Below are positions 3,869 through 5,040 of a stretch of DNA of 5,040 nt, one piece after another. The DNA comes from Methanobacteriota archaeon (GTDB lineage Archaea > Thermoplasmatota > Poseidoniia > Poseidoniales > Thalassarchaeaceae): NCBI GenBank assembly GCA_002697105.1, contig NZTS01000004.1, forward strand, positions 13,585-18,624, in the 5' to 3' direction. The translations under genes and the position numbers were made by a program. Below the pieces are notes generated by a model. That model was not told the origin of the DNA and searched no databases. It was given only the letters and a program-made list of their open reading frames with translations. Numbering within the stretch: position 1 is the first letter of the stretch; each line of letters starts with the position of its first letter.

Positions 3869-5040
3869 ATGGGTCTGTTCGATATATTCCGTTCCAAGGT
3901 AAAAGACTTGGGTGATTCACTTGATGAGAATGAATTAACCGCAGAAGAAGGGACAGAAGAGGCACAGAAAGCACTTGAAACCAAAATCGAACACGAATTA
4001 AAAGAAACCGCTGAAGACGAATGGGACAATATCGAAGAAATCATTCCAACCCAAGAACCCGTTGAAGATGAATGGGACGATTTCGACGATGAAGACAACA
4101 ATTCTCCCTTTGAAGAAAATACAACCAAGAAATCAGTCCAACCTAAGAGAAAGCAACCTACAGAAACCCGTCCAGTAGGTAGCAAAGTAGACTTACACAT
4201 TTTACGTTCCACAACAGGACGTCAATTGGTGTCGATTAAAAACACCCCACGCGGCTCAATAGGTAGTAGTAGTATAGATTTGGAAAGCGGTGCTAAATTA
4301 GAGATAGATCTTGGTGGAGGCGTCGTAGAAACAGGTGGGAGAGTAATCAAAGATTCAACAGCATTAGATACAATGTTAGAAGAAATGGAAATGATTCTAC
4401 TAGAAGCAGATATGGGTATTAATGCAATCGAATTTGTATTGAGTTTGTTGAAAGCTGAATTAGTCGGCAGCCGTTTACGTAAAGGAGCAGATTTATCAAA
4501 AGTCCTTGAGGCAAGTTTGAAACGAGCTTTACGATCTTTGTTACGTTCTGGTTATTGGGACCTCGACGAAACAATTCGAAAATTGTCAATAGAGGATGAT
4601 GGACCAGTCATCTTGATGGTGGTTGGTGTAAATGGTGTTGGGAAAACAACGAGTGTAGCTAAGATGGCACACAGGTTTACTCAAGAAGGACACGAAGTAG
4701 TTTTAGCAGCTGCAGATACATTTCGTGCGGGGGCTATAGATCAATTACAAACCCACGCAGATCGATTAGGAGTTCGTTGTGTTAGTAGCCAAAGAGGAGG
4801 AGATCCAGCAGCAATCGCACGAGATGCCATAGAATCTGCTCGTGCCAGAAATGCTGATGTCGTGATTGTTGATACTGCAGGTAGGATGCAGAATAAACGT
4901 AACCTAATGGAGGAACTGCGGAAGGTTCACCGTATCGCTCAACCACATCTTGTTTTATTTGTTGCAGATGCATTGGCTGGTAATGATGCAATTGAACAAG
5001 CAATTGTTTTCCAAGAAATGTTGGATTTTGATGGCTTTTT
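3869..5040 (+). CDS. ftsY: Signal recognition particle receptor FtsY, C-terminus beyond the window
   Basis: The first 390 codons of the SRP receptor GTPase, which docks ribosome-SRP complexes at the membrane by forming a GTP-dependent heterodimer with SRP54. Residues 1-11 (MGLFDIFRSKV) could form the short membrane-binding amphipathic helix. Residues 12-84 are very acidic and contain a duplicated EDEWD unit (50 and 66 onward). Residues 85-103 are basic, and about 104-162 are Gly-rich and predicted beta-like, which I do not recognise from other FtsY proteins. The helical N domain starts near 164 (EEMEMILLEADMG). The G domain shows G1 GVNGVGKTT (253-261), G2 DTFRAGA (283-289), GGDPAA (310-315), G3 DTAGR (335-339) and DALAGNDAIEQA (367-378). 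The G4 and G5 motifs lie beyond the right edge. MGLFDIF at the start is typical of FtsY. The 8-bp gap after pfdA indicates an operon. Confidence 0.95.
   Translation, partial: MGLFDIFRSKVKDLGDSLDENELTAEEGTEEAQKALETKIEHELKETAEDEWDNIEEIIPTQEPVEDEWDDFDDEDNNSPFEENTTKKSVQPKRKQPTETRPVGSKVDLHILRSTTGRQLVSIKNTPRGSIGSSSIDLESGAKLEIDLGGGVVETGGRVIKDSTALDTMLEEMEMILLEADMGINAIEFVLSLLKAELVGSRLRKGADLSKVLEASLKRALRSLLRSGYWDLDETIRKLSIEDDGPVILMVVGVNGVGKTTSVAKMAHRFTQEGHEVVLAAADTFRAGAIDQLQTHADRLGVRCVSSQRGGDPAAIARDAIESARARNADVVIVDTAGRMQNKRNLMEELRKVHRIAQPHLVLFVADALAGNDAIEQAIVFQEMLDFDGF
4010..4090 (+). repeat. Imperfect duplication in the acidic region of ftsY
   Basis: Two 30-bp units, 4010-4039 and 4061-4090, match at 24 of 30 positions by direct comparison and encode AEDEWDNIEE and VEDEWDDFDD. 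Differences are spread through both third and first codon positions, so the duplication is not very recent or is kept under constraint. The Trp in each unit is unusual for an otherwise low-complexity acidic tail. Confidence 0.6.

Noticed and set aside
3409..4212. Several minus-strand frames opposite pfdA and ftsY, rich in Ser, Leu or Gln
   Set aside because: Their composition is the reverse complement of Glu/Asp/Lys-rich coding sequence; the plus-strand genes are well supported.
4262..4275. Repeated AGT triplets as a microsatellite
   Set aside because: Only three successive AGT codons, encoding Ser-Ser-Ser in frame in ftsY; too short to matter.
4782..5003. 73-residue minus-strand frame opposite the FtsY G domain
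   Set aside because: It is antisense to the G3 motif and neighbouring conserved residues; His/Gln/Leu-rich composition marks a shadow.

Overview
The window reads as a piece of an A+T-rich archaeal chromosome. Three genes mark it as archaeal: ribosomal protein eL20 (old name LX), prefoldin subunit alpha and the SRP receptor FtsY. The combination of a secreted subtilase, modest gene spacing and probable leaderless starts would fit Thermoplasmatota, perhaps a marine Group II lineage (Poseidoniia). That placement is an inference from gene content, not a measured phylogeny.

Layout, left to right. Positions 1-719 (-) hold the N-terminal 239 residues of an exported S8 (subtilisin-like) peptidase that runs off the left edge. 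A 79-bp divergent spacer separates it from eL20 at 799-1056 (+). eL20 lies tail to tail with a minus-strand pair that overlaps by ATGA: a GlmU-like sugar-nucleotidyltransferase (1768-2544) followed by a CobB/SIRT5-type sirtuin (1058-1771). A 55-bp divergent spacer (2545-2599) with a central AT-rich box then leads to a plus-strand group. This consists of a polytopic SEC59/DGK1/VTE5-like polyprenol kinase (2600-3280), prefoldin alpha (3327-3860) and FtsY (3869 to beyond 5040). No RNA genes, mobile elements or CRISPR arrays were seen, and no gene-free stretch exceeds 79 bp.

How the genes fit together. eL20, prefoldin alpha and FtsY belong to a gene neighbourhood often conserved in archaea, covering ribosome, chaperone and membrane-targeting functions. 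Here eL20 is separated from the other two by about 2.3 kb carrying the nucleotidyltransferase-sirtuin pair and the lipid kinase. The kinase, prefoldin and FtsY probably form one transcription unit: cytosolic folding, co-translational targeting and isoprenoid lipid phosphorylation.

Points most worth a second look: the nucleotidyltransferase appears to have replaced both GlmU metal ligands while keeping its sugar-binding residues; the sirtuin is strikingly bacterial CobB-like; FtsY has a Gly-rich, probably beta-structured segment between its acidic tail and its N domain; and one AT-rich box lies about 27-28 bp from both divergent start codons in the 2545-2599 spacer. I did not find a clear new multi-gene system. 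The coupled nucleotidyltransferase-sirtuin pair is the closest candidate.
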